Assembly (NCBI GenBank): GCA_031282095.1
Contig: JAITEJ010000013.1
Span: forward strand, 1 to 5,240
Direction of reading: 5' to 3'
Length of the DNA stretch: 5,240 nucleotides
DNA from: Clostridiales bacterium
GTDB taxonomy: Bacteria; Bacillota_A; Clostridia; Christensenellales; CAG-917
Of this stretch, positions 4,915-5,240 are shown one piece after another. A program made the position numbers and the translations under genes. How positions within the stretch are numbered: the first letter of the stretch is position 1; every line of letters begins with the position of its first letter. Below the pieces are notes generated by a model, which saw only the letters and a program-made list of their open reading frames with translations, ran no database searches and was not told the DNA's origin.

Positions 4915-5240
4915 AAAAAACCACGGAAAAACAAAATACGCCGAGAAGTTACACCAAAAATACAAAGTCTTCCGGCGCAAAAAGCACAAACGCAACGACC
5001 CGCCGCGCCTATGGAGAAAAACGCGAAGAGACGGGGTTAGGCGATGAGAAGAAAGCGCGTTCCGCCTATGACGGCAAGCCGAGCGGCGAACGCAAGCCTT
5101 ACGTGAGAAAAGAAGAGGGCGAACGCGGCTCCTACGAACGCAAGCCATACGATAGAAAAGAAGAGTTCGAAAGAGGATCCTACGAGCGCAAACCCAACGA
5201 GAGAAAAGACGGCTTACGCCGAGCCGACGAGGGAAATCCG
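4911..5240 (+). CDS. N-terminal part of a basic, low-complexity repeat protein (cut by window edge)
   Basis: An open frame of 110 codons starts at ATG 4911 after AAGGA (4902-4906, 4 nt spacing) and is still open at the right edge. The visible part is rich in Lys, Arg, Glu, Gly, Ser and Tyr, with no hydrophobic segment and almost no Leu/Ile/Val, so it should be disordered. Residues 60-107 form three 16-residue tandem units (ERKPYVRKEEGERGSY, ERKPYDRKEEFERGSY and a decayed ERKPNERKDGLRRADE). Such charged N-terminal tails are known on RNA-acting enzymes of Bacillota, for example SpoU-type rRNA methyltransferases, RsuA/RluB pseudouridine synthases and DEAD-box helicases. The position after secG also makes RNase R (rnr) a candidate, since secG-rnr-smpB order is common. 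No folded domain is visible, so the function cannot be named. Confidence 0.75.
   Translation, partial: MKKTTEKQNTPRSYTKNTKSSGAKSTNATTRRAYGEKREETGLGDEKKARSAYDGKPSGERKPYVRKEEGERGSYERKPYDRKEEFERGSYERKPNERKDGLRRADEGNP
5088..5231 (+). repeat. 48-bp in-frame tandem repeat, three units
   Basis: Units 5088-5135, 5136-5183 and 5184-5231 encode 16 residues each, beginning E-R-K-P. Units 1 and 2 differ at two residues (V/D and G/F) but use different synonymous codons (for example GGCTCC versus GGATCC), so the duplication is not very recent or the protein sequence is under selection. Further units may lie beyond the edge. Confidence 0.8.

Noticed and set aside
1..5240. Mobile element, CRISPR array, tRNA or rRNA
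   Set aside because: I saw no transposase or integrase motifs, no regularly spaced identical repeats, no tRNA-like cloverleaf and no rRNA core sequence on either strand.

Overview
The window looks like chromosomal DNA of an uncultured Bacillota, most likely a Clostridia-type gut bacterium. This rests on strong GGAGG-type ribosome binding sites, clean sigma-70/sigma-A promoters (TTGACA-17-TATATT and TTGTAA-17-TAAAAT), a clostridial-looking SecG and Pit/DUF47 pair, and moderate GC with many GCG/CCG/CGC codons. The class-level placement is an inference. There is no sign of a mobile element, CRISPR array, tRNA or rRNA.

Layout. On the minus strand, reading right to left, there is a Pit-family phosphate permease (4023-2989), then a DUF47/PhoU-like Pit accessory protein (2785-2195). 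A 639-nt gap follows, holding decayed copies of the DUF47 gene's 3' end and two candidate promoters. Last comes a large alpha/beta-hydrolase-fold protein (from 1555, running off the left edge). On the plus strand, divergent from pit, there is secG (4361-4678) with a structured leader that carries a good candidate 17-codon leader peptide. An intrinsic terminator follows, and then the start of a very basic, repetitive, probably disordered protein (from 4911, running off the right edge).

How they work together. Pit and the DUF47 protein form a phosphate (or metal-phosphate) uptake module. SecG is a small subunit of the SecYEG translocon and is unrelated to phosphate uptake. The hydrolase-like gene appears to have its own promoters and long leader, and its role is unknown.

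Points of greatest interest: (1) the alpha/beta-hydrolase homologue seems to have lost all three catalytic residues, with the nucleophile elbow reading G-I-R-E-G; (2) Pit keeps its N-terminal signature motifs but the matching C-terminal ones are altered (N-N in place of N-D, S-T-G-Q in place of S-T-T-H); (3) the 3' end of the DUF47 gene plus its downstream flank occurs as a diverged tandem array of about three copies; (4) the secG leader combines an upstream mini-gene with a good ribosome binding site and hairpins that could pair in alternative ways near the secG ribosome binding site.
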